Source: Triglochin maritima
Taxonomy: Eukaryota; Streptophyta; Magnoliopsida; Alismatales; Juncaginaceae
NCBI GenBank assembly: GCA_963682175.1
Contig: OY821786.1
Span: forward strand, 36,511,501 to 36,575,500
DNA length: 64,000 nucleotides
Direction: 5' to 3'
Shown here: piece by piece, positions 1 to 12,400 of the stretch
How the letters are laid out: each line of letters opens with the position of its first letter
Numbering within the stretch: the first letter of the stretch is position 1
Translations under genes and position numbers: made by a program
Notes under the pieces: generated by a model
What the model was told of the DNA's origin: nothing
Database searches by the model: none
What the model saw: the letters and a program-made list of their open reading frames with translations, nothing else

Positions 1-97
1 ATTTTGGCTCTCCTACACAGCACAGGAGACTTGTTATAAATCTCAACATGCGTCTTCCTTTTTCTTCCCTTCTCTTCTGTGGTCCTACCTCTGTGCT

Positions 98-334
98 TTG
101 ATGGAAATCGTTCATGTGTCTTTCCAAGTGGAGCAGCCGACAAACGTTCCTAAGGAGGGGATGTTTTTCCCCTCTTTCGAAGAAGCCCAAACATTTTACG
201 TTGCTTATGCCGATTCTTGTGGTTTTTGTGTTAAGAAAAGGCATCACACCCGTTTGTTTGCTACCTCTGGGTCAGGTGTTAATGTGCTGGAACGAGATGC
301 AATGGTGTCAAAGCTTCCGAGGATTTTGGCGTGA
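98..334 (+). pseudogene. FAR1/FHY3-type DNA-binding domain fragment
   Basis: A 78-codon reading frame carries the start of a FAR1 DNA-binding domain. The hallmark reads FPSFEEAQTFYVAYADSCGF followed by a basic stretch (VKKRHH). This is the entry strand of the WRKY-GCM1-like fold found in FAR1-related sequence (FRS) proteins, which are transcription factors domesticated from Mutator-like transposases. Family members have several hundred residues. Here the frame stops after 78 codons and runs into repeats, with no downstream MULE transposase or SWIM domain. It could be the first exon of a gene whose remainder was displaced, or a transposon-derived fragment. The domain call is fairly secure; function is doubtful. 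Confidence 0.55.
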
Positions 335-369
335 TGTTCTACTGTTAAAAGTTCAATCAGAAAGTTCTA

Positions 370-860
370 TGCTTTTGCGTATAATTCCACATATACAACA
401 AACAAGACCAAAGTCATCCTTAAGAATGTAGGAATGATCACATTCTTCTTCATTTTCTTCATGTACAGCAGTTGTATGTCTGTTCGGAATAAGAAGTCAG
501 TCTGTTCGGAATATGTTGTGTGTCTGTTCGGAATAAGAAGTCTGTCTGTTCGGATTAAGTGGTGTGTATGTTCGGAATACTTTCTGTTCCATTTCTGCAC
601 AAATTTTCAACATAATCTGGACAAACATTTTACATAAACTGGACAAACTTTTTACATAAACAAGACAAGTTTTCTACATAAACAAGACAATCTTTCTACA
701 TAAATAATACAAACTTTCTGTTCCGTTTCTGGACACACTTTCTATGCTTTTGCGTGTAATTCCACATATACAAACAAGACCAAAGTCATCCTTAAAAATG
801 TAGGAATGATCACATTCTTCTTCATTTTCTTCATGTATAACAGTTGTATGTCAGTTCGGA
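370..860. repeat. Direct duplication flanking a diverged short tandem repeat
   Basis: About 100 bp at 370-478 (from GCTTTTGCGTATAATTCCAC to the first TCTGTTCGG unit) recurs with few changes at 747-860. Between them, 598-720 holds a degenerate repeat of about 22 bp built on ACATAAACNNGACAA. The arrangement suggests that one repeat tract was duplicated together with its 5' flank. Confidence 0.75.
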
Positions 861-1420
861 ATAAGAAGTCTATCTGTTCGGAATATGTTGTGTGTCTGTT
901 CGGATTAAGTTGTGCGTCTGTTCGGAATAAGAAGTCTGTCTGTTCGGAATATGTTGTGTGTCTGTTCGGAATAAGAAGTCTGTCTGTTCGGAATAAGAAG
1001 ACTGTCTGTTTGGATTAAGTTGTGCGTCTGTTCGGAATAAGAAGTCTGTCTGTTCGGAATATGTTGTGTGTCTGTTCGGATTAAGTTGTGCGTCTGTTCG
1101 GAATAAGAAGTCTGTCTGTTCGGAATATGTTGTTTGTCTGTTCGGAATATGTTGTGTGTCTGTTCGGAATAAGAAGTATGTCTGTTCGGAATAAGTAGTT
1201 TGTCTGTTCGGAATATGTTGTGTGTCTGTTTGGATTAAGTTGTGTGTCTGTTCGGAATATGTTGTGTGTCTGTTTGGAATATGTTGTGTGTCTGTTCGGA
1301 TTAAGTTGTGTGTATGTTCGGAATAAGAAGTCTGTCTGTTCGGATTAAGTTGCGCGTCTGTTTGGAATAAGAAGACTGTCTGTTCGGAATATGTTGTGTG
1401 TCTGTTTGGATTAAGTTGAT
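477..1420. repeat. 22-bp minisatellite (TCTGTTCGGAAT family)
   Basis: Two tracts (477-585 and 841-1420) of head-to-tail units of about 22 bp all begin TCTGTTCGGA. Three variant classes alternate: ending ATAAGAAGTCTG, ATATGTTGTGTG and TTAAGTTGTGCG. Because 22 bp is not a multiple of three, the reverse strand reads as a 22-residue periodic peptide without stops over 870-1490. That is a repeat artefact, not a gene. Confidence 0.9.
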
Positions 1421-1482
1421 CCAACCTAAAAGTTAAAAACAATATTTTATTATGATAAGTCTGGACTCTGCACGAATAAAGG

Positions 1483-1531
1483 GTCTGCACGCTGTCCTAG
1501 GGTCTGCACGCTGTCCTAGGGTCTGCACTAT
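1483..1531. repeat. Short 18-bp tandem repeat
   Basis: GGTCTGCACGCTGTCCTA is repeated about two and a half times immediately after the 22-bp minisatellite. Confidence 0.7.
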
Positions 1532-1684
1532 CTGTGTATTGGGAAAAGAATCGTTCAACCTAAAGAACCGGCGTTTTTAAGAAGATCAAAGCACGTGAAG
1601 AGAAATTTTGCTGACTGGACGCTGACTCAACACGTCCACGTAAGGCGCGTCCGTGACGCCCGCGTCCGTGTATAAGGACTCTTA

Positions 1685-3625
1685 GCAAAAATGGGTAATC
1701 TGTCACCAACCCAAAGTACATGGGAGTGATGGACACGTCTTGTGCATACTCTGATGTCAAGATAACGTTTAGGGCAATCCATGATCTATCGCTAATAAGA
1801 AATTAATAATTTAAACATCAACTCTTAAAAAAAGATTCTCTCGTCATCTGACTTCCGTGTCATGATCTGTCAATTTTGGTGTAATGAATGCAAATCATTC
1901 GAAAGGTAGACAGCTAGAAATTACAACTGAAGTCAATTTTATATTATAGGCTCTAACAATGATACTATCCACCGTATTTTCTTTAAGACAAGTAGTTCGG
2001 TTGAAATATTTTCTGATGACTGTTGTTTTGTTATTTGTTTCCTAAACATAAACATGATATTGTTTGTTAACTTTATTTAAATCTTATTGTGTATTTTATT
2101 TGACATGTGTAACCTTATGTTTAAAGTGAAAATATTTGTTAATAATATTACAATATTTATAAGGTTAATAATTTTTTTGTAAAAGAAATAAAAAATTCTT
2201 CTAATTATGTTAAAACAAAATCATTATTAGCAAAAAAAGGGTAATTTGTCACCAACCCAAAGTACATGGGAGTAGGACTGTCAATCGTGTTGTGTCGTGT
2301 GCTAATCGTGTCGTGTCAAGTCATATATATAAGTTTTAAATGTTGCGTCATATCCAACCCATTTAATAATCGTGTTGTTAGACTTCTGTCGTATCTAACA
2401 TGTTTATAATCGTGTTACCATATCCAACCCGTTTATTAAACGAGTTACTTCGTGTACACGTTTAACACGACTACCGTTTACACCATTAAACAATAATTCA
2501 TACACAATTAGTTTCGTTTATTACACGAATACCGGATTGCATGATTGCACGACACTCGTTCATTATAATTTATAACTTATATATTACTTGTAGACTTGTC
2601 GGTATTAGTCGTGTAGTATTCGTAATCGTGTACCTAATTACCTGATTACTTATCATGTTTTATCGTGTCTTAATCGTGTTAATCGTTTTTGCAGTAGAAA
2701 TCCAAATTCAACCCATTTAATAATTGTGTTGCCGTATCCAACTTATTTATTAATCGTGTTCAAATTTTCAATCCTTATATGTTAATTTCATGTTGTTTTC
2801 GTGTCGTGTAATCGTGTAAAATTGACAGTCCTACATGGAAGTGATGAGCACGTCTAATGCATACTCTGAAATCAAGGTAAAGTCTAGGACAAATTACGAT
2901 TTATCCCTAATAAAATAATAATAATTTAAACATCAACGCTTCAAAAAAAATCTCTCAAGTCATCTGACTTCGTTGTCATGATCGATCAATTTTGGTATAA
3001 TGAATGCAAATCATTCAAAAGGTAGATATCTAGAAATTACTGCAACTGAATTCGGTTTGATGTTAGAGGCTCTGGTGTTGGTTCGTGGGGGTGATATTTT
3101 CTTCATGGTAAGTTGCAAATGGACGGTTCCGTTGGAACGTCTTTCTGATTAATGTTATTTTGTTGTTTGTTTACTAAACATGATATTGTTTGTTGGTTTC
3201 GGTCTCGATCCTATTGTGTATTTTTTGACATGTGTAAATCTATGTTTAACATGAAAATATTATTTAATAATATTACAACATTTATAAGGTTAATAATATT
3301 CTTGCAACAAAAATAAAAACTACTTTTAACTATGTTAAAACAAAGACATTATTAGCAAAAAATATAATCTATCACGAACCTAATGTACATGGGAGTGATG
3401 GGCATGTCTGGTGCATACTCTGAATTAATCACCTAAAGTTTAGGACAATCTATGATTTATCCTTAATAAATAATAATTTAAACATCAACGCTTCAAAAAA
3501 AAATCTATCGTCATCTGACTTTCTTGTCATGATCGGTCAATTTTGGTATAATTAATGCAAATCATTCGAAAGCTAGATCGCTCGAAAGTAAAACTGAATT
3601 CAGTTTGATATATTCTATTTCTAAA
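1685..3625. repeat. Three tandem copies of a ~550-bp non-coding unit
   Basis: Copies start near 1685, 2224 and 3354. Each opens with AGCAAAA and then an 'accaacccaaagtacatggg'-like segment, followed by GTGCATACTCTGA, a GTCATCTGACTT segment and AATGCAAATCATTC. Copies 1 and 2 run on to a shared AT-rich tail ending at the next AGCAAAA; copy 3 is truncated. Copy 2 is interrupted by the hAT element at 2273-2833. No coding potential is visible. Confidence 0.8.
2273..2833. mobile_element. Non-autonomous hAT element 1
   Basis: The terminal inverted repeats are TAGGACTGTCAAT and ATTGACAGTCCTA. The flanking 8-bp target duplications are CATGGGAG (2265-2272) and CATGGAAG (2834-2841), with one mismatch. 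The sister copies of the host repeat at about 1717 and 3377 show the uninterrupted target. The 561-bp interior has no ORF but is full of TCGTGT/CGTGTCGTG motifs, denser near both ends, as expected of subterminal transposase-binding repeats in the hAT superfamily. Confidence 0.88.
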
Positions 3626-3727
3626 AAAATGTCTAAACGAACATTCTTCATAAGATAGAGACAATATTCTTTAAACAAAGATTTGAAACTGAAGTTCATT
3701 AAAATATTTGGCTTCAGAAACTTACGT

Positions 3728-3930
3728 GCATCATATGAAAACGAAATCGTTACAACTTATTTGAGTTGAATACAAATTTGATCTATTTTAAATACAAATG
3801 CACGAATACACGTCATATGAAAACCAAAGCTTTATAACTTATTTGAGTTGAATATGATTTTGAACAATTTTAAAAATAAATGCACGTCATATGAAAAGAA
3901 AGCTGTTACAACTTATTTTAGTTGAATTCG
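3728..3930. repeat. ~95-bp imperfect tandem repeat, three copies
   Basis: The core CATATGAAAACNAAANC..TTACAACTTATTTGAGTTGAAT recurs three times across this AT-rich gap upstream of the glutamate receptor gene. No coding potential is seen. Confidence 0.65.
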
Positions 3931-4335
3931 TTTTATTGTCAAATAAAGATGCTCTAAAAAGGACATTTTTAATTATAAGATAAAAAGGATATTCTTGAAG
4001 ATAAATGTATTCCGCTTAGAATGGTATCACAACAGTATATATATTGAAAATTATAGTTGGATGGGGTCAATGTGGGTATCAATGACTTTATAGTGAAATT
4101 GTCCTCATATATTAATGAAAACAGACATTTTCAACCAACTCTTATCGAAATAAAATACAAAAAGAATAACATCCATTTCGAAAAAACTAAAGAGACAAAA
4201 TTGGTGATGCAAACTACTGGACTAAAAAAAAAAAATCTCTCTGAGGGAAGACATGGAATCCACATTTTTGGAAGAATACCATTTATATCTGATTCTTGGA
4301 AGCAAATCCTAAGAAAAAAAACAATTCCAGTTGCT

Positions 4336-7300
4336 ATGAAAAACTCACCTAAATTCACTACTCATTCTCTGTTTTCCTTCTTTTCCTTCTTCTTGGTTCA
4401 TGTAATTAGTGGTTCACCAAACGACCCAATCGAATTCCATGTTGGTGTGGTGCTTAACCATGGAACCTTGGTTGGGAGGACCGGCCGGACGAGCATTTTG
4501 ATTGCTGAAAGTGACTTTTATAATCAACATAGGAACTACACCACTAGGCTAGTGCTTCACTATGCCGATTCTGGCAACACCACCATCGGCGCGGAGGAAG
4601 TAGGTAATGTATAGCTTCTCATGTATAGTTCGAAGTTTTTTTTTGTTTTGTAGTTTGTTGTGAACCGTCTGTATACAACTGGTGGCTTCTGGCTACCATT
4701 TTGAAGAAAGGGTGGGTAGAAAAAGATGAAAGTAGAATAAGATAGGATAAATGTGATTTCTCTCCTTATTTCTTATATACACACACACGCACTAAGAGAC
4801 AGATACAGAGAGAAGTTTTTGTTGTATAGGTAATAGTTCGAAAGACTATATATTACCATATTGCTATCTTTGGATTGGTACCGGTAATCAATGAATAAAA
4901 ACCAAAATGAATTTGACACTGGTACTGTTAAGTTCTCTTTGATAAAACTCGATCGTGATGATACCAAGTTCAATTTGGAAAATATGAAAGTGTTCCTGTA
5001 ATAAAAATCCAAATGAACTCGGCACTGGTAATGCCAACTTCATCAATGTCGACTTCTCTCAAGCAGAACTCGGTACTGGTAATGCTGAGTTCTGTATACA
5101 CTAAAATATAAACTCGTCGTTGCCACGTGTCACAACGTGGATGTTTATTTTGGAATTTTTTTTAAAAAAAATATTATTTTGAAAAAAATTCCTAATTGAA
5201 TTAGTAATAACCAAAGTTTTTGAAACTAAACTGAAGAGTAAACCGGTAAATGCTCGATTTGGTTCAAAATTGTTCAATTGATGGTTCAACTTAGTCCAAT
5301 AGATTATGACGTCATTATTTTGTGATCCGATAGTTGAACCGAACCAACTTTGGTATAACGTCCAACTGGTGGTCTGACTAATTGAACCGAGTTTTACATG
5401 TACTTTACCAAATATTTAAGTTCTTAAAGTCCTTATACAATATATAACTAAAATTAATAATAAAGTTTACAAAAATTAAAACATATTAGTTATTATATAA
5501 TGATCATCAACCATCGTCAAAACGGAAAAGATGAATTTTAAGGATACATAATGCTAATTAATTTTTTTCACAATCCCAAAATGCTAATTATATTTGAAAA
5601 GTTTAATGATCGAAACAAAAGGATGATTTTGAGTTAAATTGAAACAAAATAATTATTTTTAGAGGTAAACTATTACTTTTTATAGTTTAAGGTGCAAATT
5701 GTAGTTTAACATCTTTTGGTCAGACTTCACTTCAACCAGTAACACAACTGGCATGTTTTTTTCTTCTATTTTTACGGTCTAACCCAATTCGATCGTCGGT
5801 TTAGTTTCATTTTAAAAATAGAGGTAATAACTAGGGACCCTAGGCTAAGAGAGTGTTTTATGCTGATATTTCAATAACGAGAAACCCTTGTTCATAGTCT
5901 CCTTGAAGTGAAAGAGGATTTAACATCTACTAGTGAATGAGTGTTGTTGTAGATTATGATATAGAATTTAAAAAATAATTACACATTCTCTTTAATTACT
6001 TCATGGAAGTATCCAATACTGCAGTGATGGAGTTGTTGAAAAAGAAGAAGGTGCAAGCAATAATCGGGCCACAACAATCATCTCAAGCATTGTTTATCTC
6101 CAACCTCGGTAACACGACACAAGTTCCAGTCCTTTCCTTCTCTGCTACAAGTCCATCCTTAACATCCTCCCACATACCTTACTTCATTAGGACAGCATCG
6201 AATGACTCTTCTCAGGTTGATGCAATCGCTTCGATTGTTAAAACCTTTGGGTGGAAGAAAGTAGTGCTGATTTATGAGGATACCATTCATGGGACTGGAA
6301 TCGTCCCTTATCTTATTGATGGTTTACTAAAGGTTGATACTTGGGTTCCTTATCGAAGTGTGTTGTCACTTAAAGCGACAGACGACCAAATCTTAGTAGA
6401 GTTGTACAAGTTGATGACCATGCAAACAAGGGTTTTTATAGTGCACATGTCCGCCGGTCTAGGTTCTCGCTTGTTTTTGAATGCGAAAAATGTTGGGATG
6501 ATGGACATTGGGTGTGTTTGGATCATGACCGATAGTCTAACCTCAATTTTGGAATCAAAGGATTCTCTTCCTATTGACTCCATGCGAGGAGTGTTGGGCG
6601 TGAGACATTTCATCGATCGTAATTCGACAAAGGTTAAAGATTTCAACCGAAGATGGGTTATTGATGAACCGAGCATTTATGTTTTTTGGTCATATGACAC
6701 ATTTTGGTTGTTGGCTCAAGCAGTTGAAGACGTAGCTGATTATATTATCAACTTAAAGACGTCGAATAACAACTCCATAGATGGCTTGCCGATTTCCGAT
6801 GTCGGTCCTTATCTTTATGATGCATTAACATCCAAGAGTGCTGAATTCGTCGGACTAAGTGGCAATTTTACGATCCAAGATAACCAATTGCAGTCCTCTA
6901 CTTTCGAAATAATCAACGTCGACGGGATTAGCGGGCAAGTGATTGGGTATTGGAGTCGTAGTTACGGATTATTATTGAAAAACAAGAGCAATACATACTC
7001 TTCTTCAATGGATACTATAATATTGTGGCCAGGAGATTCAACTTCAGTTCCTAGTGGTTGGGTGATACCAACAAAGGACAAAAGGTTGAGAATCGGTGTC
7101 CCTGTTGGGGATGCAATTGGTCCCTTCATAAAGGTGGAACACAATCGAGTTACCAACAAAACAATGGTTGTTGGTTACAGCATTGATGTGTTTGAAGCTG
7201 TTTTGAAGGTATTGCCTTATGCCATCTCCTATGACTATATTTCATTCGAGAATGAGACGGGCCAAATGGCTGGATCCTACAACGACTTTGTCGACCAAGT

Positions 7301-8716
7301 ATACAAACAAGTAAGCAATTTTTTTTCTCAAAAAAGAATATAAATTGATTTTTATGTTGCATTTGTTTGCATGCACAATTCTATATTAACTCGATCTTCT
7401 TTGTGGTGCAAATTAATTAATTAATTAAACAGGAGTATGATGCAGTTGTTGGTGATGTCACAATTACGTCCGATAGATCGGTGAAAGTCGATTTCACATT
7501 GCCATTTACTGAGTCGGGTATCGCGATGATAGTTCCTTTCGAGGAAAAACGAAACAATAAGGATGCGTGGATTTTCTTCATGCCACTGACAAAAGAGTTA
7601 TGGTTTGGGATTTTGGGGTTCTTTGTATATACGAGTTCAGTTATATACATAATCGAGATTCCAGACAATGAAGATTTCGATGGGACAACAAGTGAAAAAA
7701 TTGGGAAAATCTTCTTCTTCGTCTTCTCCACATTGGTTTTTGCTCATAGTAAAGCTAGCGTTCTCTCTCTTTATTTTCTTTAGATCGTTTAATTAAATTT
7801 AGATAAGAATTATGGATTAATTTGATGATCTACTTTAATTTAATTTGTAGGAGATAGATTGAAGAGCAACTTGTCGAGGGTTGTTGTGATCGTGTGGGTA
7901 TTTGTGCTTCTCGTTCTTATATCGAGCTATACTGCAAACTTGACATCTATACTTACAGTCGTAAAGCTTCAACCGTTGGTGAGAGACATGAATGAGCTTG
8001 TGAAAAGAGGAGACAACGTCGGTTACCCTAAAGACTCATTCGTGAAGGACTTGCTCGAAAAAACATTCGACGAATCGAAACTGAAGCCCTTGGATAAGCC
8101 AAAAGATTACATCGAAGCACTAAACAAGGGAAGCTCTAATGGGGGCGTGACCGTCATATTTCATGAGATACCCTACATCAAGCTTTTCCTCCTACAACAT
8201 TGCAATAAGTACATGATGAGCTCTCCAACTCATACCACTGCCGGTTTAGCCTTTGTAAGAATATTCCTATATTTTTTTTTAAACTCAAAATCAGTTCCCA
8301 TATGTACGTACCTACTCAAGCCTTAATATATAGTTTAATTATTTCTTACTAAACTAAACTAATGAATTGCTATGCAGGGTTTCCCCAAGGGGTCCCCTCT
8401 AGTTCCCGACATCTCAAGGGCAATCTTAAATGTCACAGGAGGGGATACGATAATCGGTATCGAGAAGAAATGGTTCGGGTATTCTTGTCAAAAGAAAGCT
8501 GAACATGTGGGTTCACAAAGGTTAACTGGGGCAACTTTTTGGGGTCTATACCTCATGACCGGAGTTACTACGTTAGCTGCAATTTTGTTATCGGTGGCTT
8601 TCTTTATTTACAATGAGCACGAAAGATTGGTAATCATGTATAGGCATCAACCTATATTGCAAAGAGGGATGTCGTTGGCCATACATTTCTTCCGATATTA
8701 TTTAACACTCTGTTAA
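4336..8716 (+). CDS. GLR: Glutamate receptor-like channel (GLR, clade 2-like)
   Basis: The model joins exons 4336-4603, 6025-7310, 7433-7748, 7851-8254 and 8378-8716 (870 aa). All introns are GT-AG and every junction keeps frame. In the family this is an amino-acid-gated, Ca2+-permeable cation channel of plasma or endomembranes. Residues 1-25 form a signal peptide (LFSFFSFFLVHVISG). A periplasmic-binding-like ANF domain follows, where the exon 1-2 junction reads GAEEVVMELLKKKKVQAIIG. Ligand-binding S1 starts near residue 440 (RLRIGVPVGDAIGPF). M1 lies near 571, a pore loop near 610 (FSTLVFAHRDR), M3 at about 632-656 with SYTANLTSIL, then S2, and M4 near 809-837. Start 4336 was chosen because the signal peptide follows directly; an in-frame ATG at 4057 would only add a low-complexity leader. 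Intron 1 is 1.4 kb. The cytosolic tail after M4 is short. Confidence 0.9.
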
Positions 8717-9419
8717 GAGTGGCGGTTCGCAAGTATCACTTAGCAACTATTACCATGGAAAGTTTGTTCCATCAAATGAAGGGAGCTCCTCTAGTGATCC
8801 TGGATGCCCGCCTTATATATGTCGAAACTTTGGTCGTCGAAACTCGCTGAAATCGACCATCTATAGAGGCAAGCTAGATCGATCCCTACACGTACATAAT
8901 AATGTTATTTTGGAAAGCCTACATTTGGAATTTGTGCTTTTGTTGCTATTTTGTTGTTACCACAATTATCACCTCATGCCGGACAACTAATAGTCGGAAC
9001 CAATTGGGTTGTGGTGATCGATGTTACTCATGTATCCATCAATGTTGTTGTTCTTATCTATATATTGTGTTTTTTGTGAGTTCTTATTGTTTAGATGATT
9101 TTCTCATAAGAAATGGTGCCTTGGTGTTGTGTGAAACATTCCTGGTTAAGTTTCATTAGAAACACTAGCAAGAAAGACTCGACCAAAACAACATATATTT
9201 ATGTAATAGGGAGAACTGACCAGTAACTAATATGAATATAATTTTAATGTTCTTGAAAATACATATTTCACAAACCTTTGTAAGATTGTCCATTTTATCC
9301 ATGCAATTATATCCCCAAACAGTAATCAATCCTTAGGTAGCGAAAGTGACACAATTACAAACTATTATCTTTGTTTAATGTATGTATGTATGTATGTATG
9401 TATGTAATTATAACTATGA
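8717..9419. other. Intergenic, with (TATG)n microsatellite
   Basis: Convergent gap between the GLR and phospholipase genes. A TATG/TGTA microsatellite of about seven units lies at 9378-9406. No further gene was seen. Confidence 0.7.
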
Positions 9420-12400
9420 TTAGTTGCAAGTGAAGCAACCTAGCACTTTACTTCGGGCGGACGAATTTCTTTTCCTCTTCTTGGGCTTGACCACCACCAC
9501 CTCCGACTCGTCCATGCCCTTTTTCCGACACATTTCGCATTCCTCCATAAACGCATCGAACGCTTCTTTGGTGTACTTTGCGGCCTCTTCGACGGTCATG
9601 TCCTCCACCAGCTTATCGGGATCATAGTCATCTTTGGTGCAATCGCCGTTAAGGGCTGCACCGAGTTGCACCAACTCCACTTGGAACTCGCTCAGTCTCT
9701 TGCTTCGGTCGACCTTAGTTTCTTTGCATCCGGCAAACTAACTAGGCATACAGAAAAATGAGAGACATTATTATGTTTGTTTTTATAGAAGCACGGTATT
9801 TTTAATTTTGAGGGATACATAGTGTTTTCTATGATAATTTTTTTTATGACCTAGAATTCCCCACGCACACGATGGTTGTCTGTATTCTACGTACCAGGGC
9901 AATCTGTTCTTGGAGTTGTTCGGGTCAGCACCGATTCGAAGGTTCCGGCCCAAGCATCTCTCTTAGTAAGGAAGGATTTGAGGTTGAAGATCTTCTTCAC
10001 AGTGGCCGGAATAGAAGAGTGCTCGAATTCAGACGTGGGTTCCGGTCCAGACGCCTTGTGAATCACTGCGAATGCATAATACACCAACAATGCTAATTGA
10101 TCTACAAAAATTGTAGATTCTATTTTGTGTATATGAGCTATTTCTATTTAGTACCAAAACTAGTAGTATACGGTTAATTACAAGTTTTGAGTTGTAGCAA
10201 CAAATTAAGAACGTTTGATGTTTCTTATAACCATGTCAAATAGTGTGAGGTAAATTTAACCAAAACTAAAGGAATTTTAGCAAACTAACAAAATCAAAAG
10301 ATGACCTAAAATCTAGTATTATTCTCCAAGCAGATATATATAAAATCAATAGATAGCTTTGACCATAAAACAAACAAAGATAAGATAAATCTATCTAGCA
10401 TAATTATTAAGCTAAAGTCCGGTGGGGTCCAATTTTAAGGAGTAAGGAGTATCACAAACTACACACATATATACCTGTTCCAGGTTCAATCCAAGGAGAG
10501 ACCAAGATGGTCGGAACGCGAACCCCGAGACGATCAAACTTAAAGTTAAACGGCGGTGGTCCGACAACATCGTCCGGACTAGGCACTACATGGACCGGTG
10601 TTGGAACGTGATCAAAGAACCCACCATGCTCATCATAAGTAATCACAAACAAGATCTCCTTCCACTGAGGACTAGACCTTAGTGCTTCATACACTTCCTT
10701 CACGAACTTCTGGCCCTCCGATACGTCGTGGGACGGGTGGTCGTCGTTTCCGGGGAGAATTTTGAGATCGAAGTAGCGTTGCTCGACCACGACGTAGTTG
10801 GGGAGCTTGCCTTGCTTGCAGTGGTTCTTGAAGTGTAGGTCGAACTGGTGGAACTTGCTTATGTACTTTAATCTCCTCAAGTTCCTAAGTTTAAGGGACC
10901 AATTAATCATTAATTTATCTAGTATATATCGAACCCTAAAAACTACATATTTAGAAGAAAATATTAGTACTTCATAAAAATTTAATGATGTTGGATCCAT
11001 ATATAATTTAACATTACGCTTATATGTAAAATAATTACGCGATTTAGACTGGCATGATTAAATTCTATTAAGTGCGATCACAACATTTTGTAAATAATAT
11101 GCAGTGTTCATGTAGAACTTGGATATGTATTTGTTCCCAAAATATTTTTACTTTAACTGCAGCATGTGTTACAATAATCGTATTATTTGGTTCCCATAAT
11201 ACTTGTACTTTAATTGGAGAATATGCTACAATAGTTGGAATTACAAAATATCAATGTAAATCTGCCAAAAGAGGTAAGTACAAGTTTTTTTAAAAAGGTC
11301 CCTCTGCAGATGATAATGTCCTTTCTGCGACAAAATGTCAAATGTCGCAATAGGAGAATATTCGTGATGCATATATTATATATGCTTCTTGATTTTCATA
11401 GTAATTAAATGTTCACAAGAAAGACAAAATAATTAATTAATTACCTATAAAATAATGTAGCGGGTGGATACTGGTAGTATATACCAAAGCTATATCCAGA
11501 CTCATCCAAAGAATCGAAAATTGTCTTCTGAGGCAATCCTTCGATGAGCTTCTTTTTATCGTTACTAGTTAAGCCGTGAGACGTTCCAGAGTGGACGAAA
11601 AGCCGATTGGGTTGGGTCGAGGCGGGGACGGAGGCGAACCATCGGTCGCAGACCGCGAATTGGGCGACCAATTCTTTGTACACTGGGACAGCATCTGGTC
11701 GGAATCCGTTCATCACCGTCTCAGATAAGCCTTGTTCTTGTCCTTCCGCTTGTTGGGCGAACCCGTTCATGAGCGGAGGGGTGGTCGGAGTGGTGGCAAT
11801 CTCGCTCGAGTACTTCACCCCATACACCTACTCATACAAAAAACACAAATCATATATCAATTGGAAATTATCTTAACAAATTGAAGTTAATTCAGTTGGT
11901 AGATGATGAAAACCTACATATAAATTAAATTCTCGTTAGACATCGGGTTGTAAATTGGTATTCCGAATCAGTATGGGATCAAGTTGCAATTTACCCGAAT
12001 GAATCGCTACCTACCTACCTAAACGTATCTTATGAATCACAGCTCTGCAAAATAATTGCCATCTAACTTTTCAGTTACCATTTTAAACGTGATATGTTAG
12101 CTTTCGAAAGTAAACGTAACGTATTATTACGTACTCATCCATTATAGTTTTCTTTTAGTTAATTTATTTTAAACAAGGGGCCAACACAGTTAACAAAAGA
12201 AGAGACTCATTAAGTAAATGCATGTTACGTGAGAAATTAAACATCACTCGATATAAAGAAAGGTTTATGCAACATCCAAAAACTACTGTCACATTTTCCA
12301 ACCTAAAAGAATCAAAAGACCACAAAACCCTCACACTTTCCCCTATAAGCCTCAACAAAGTAGGCAGTTTCAATAGCAACAACAAACCAAAATAAACAAA

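Noticed and set aside
870..1490. 206-codon frame on the minus strand with a 22-residue repeat
   Set aside because: Produced by the 22-bp minisatellite; the periodic peptide has no domain and the same repeat is open in other frames too.
4057..4335. Upstream in-frame start for the glutamate receptor
   Set aside because: It would place about 93 low-complexity residues before a clear signal peptide.
5195..5830. GGTTCAA/TTGAACCG-rich part of GLR intron 1 as a transposon
   Set aside because: Motif enrichment suggests an old element, but I could not define ends or a target duplication.
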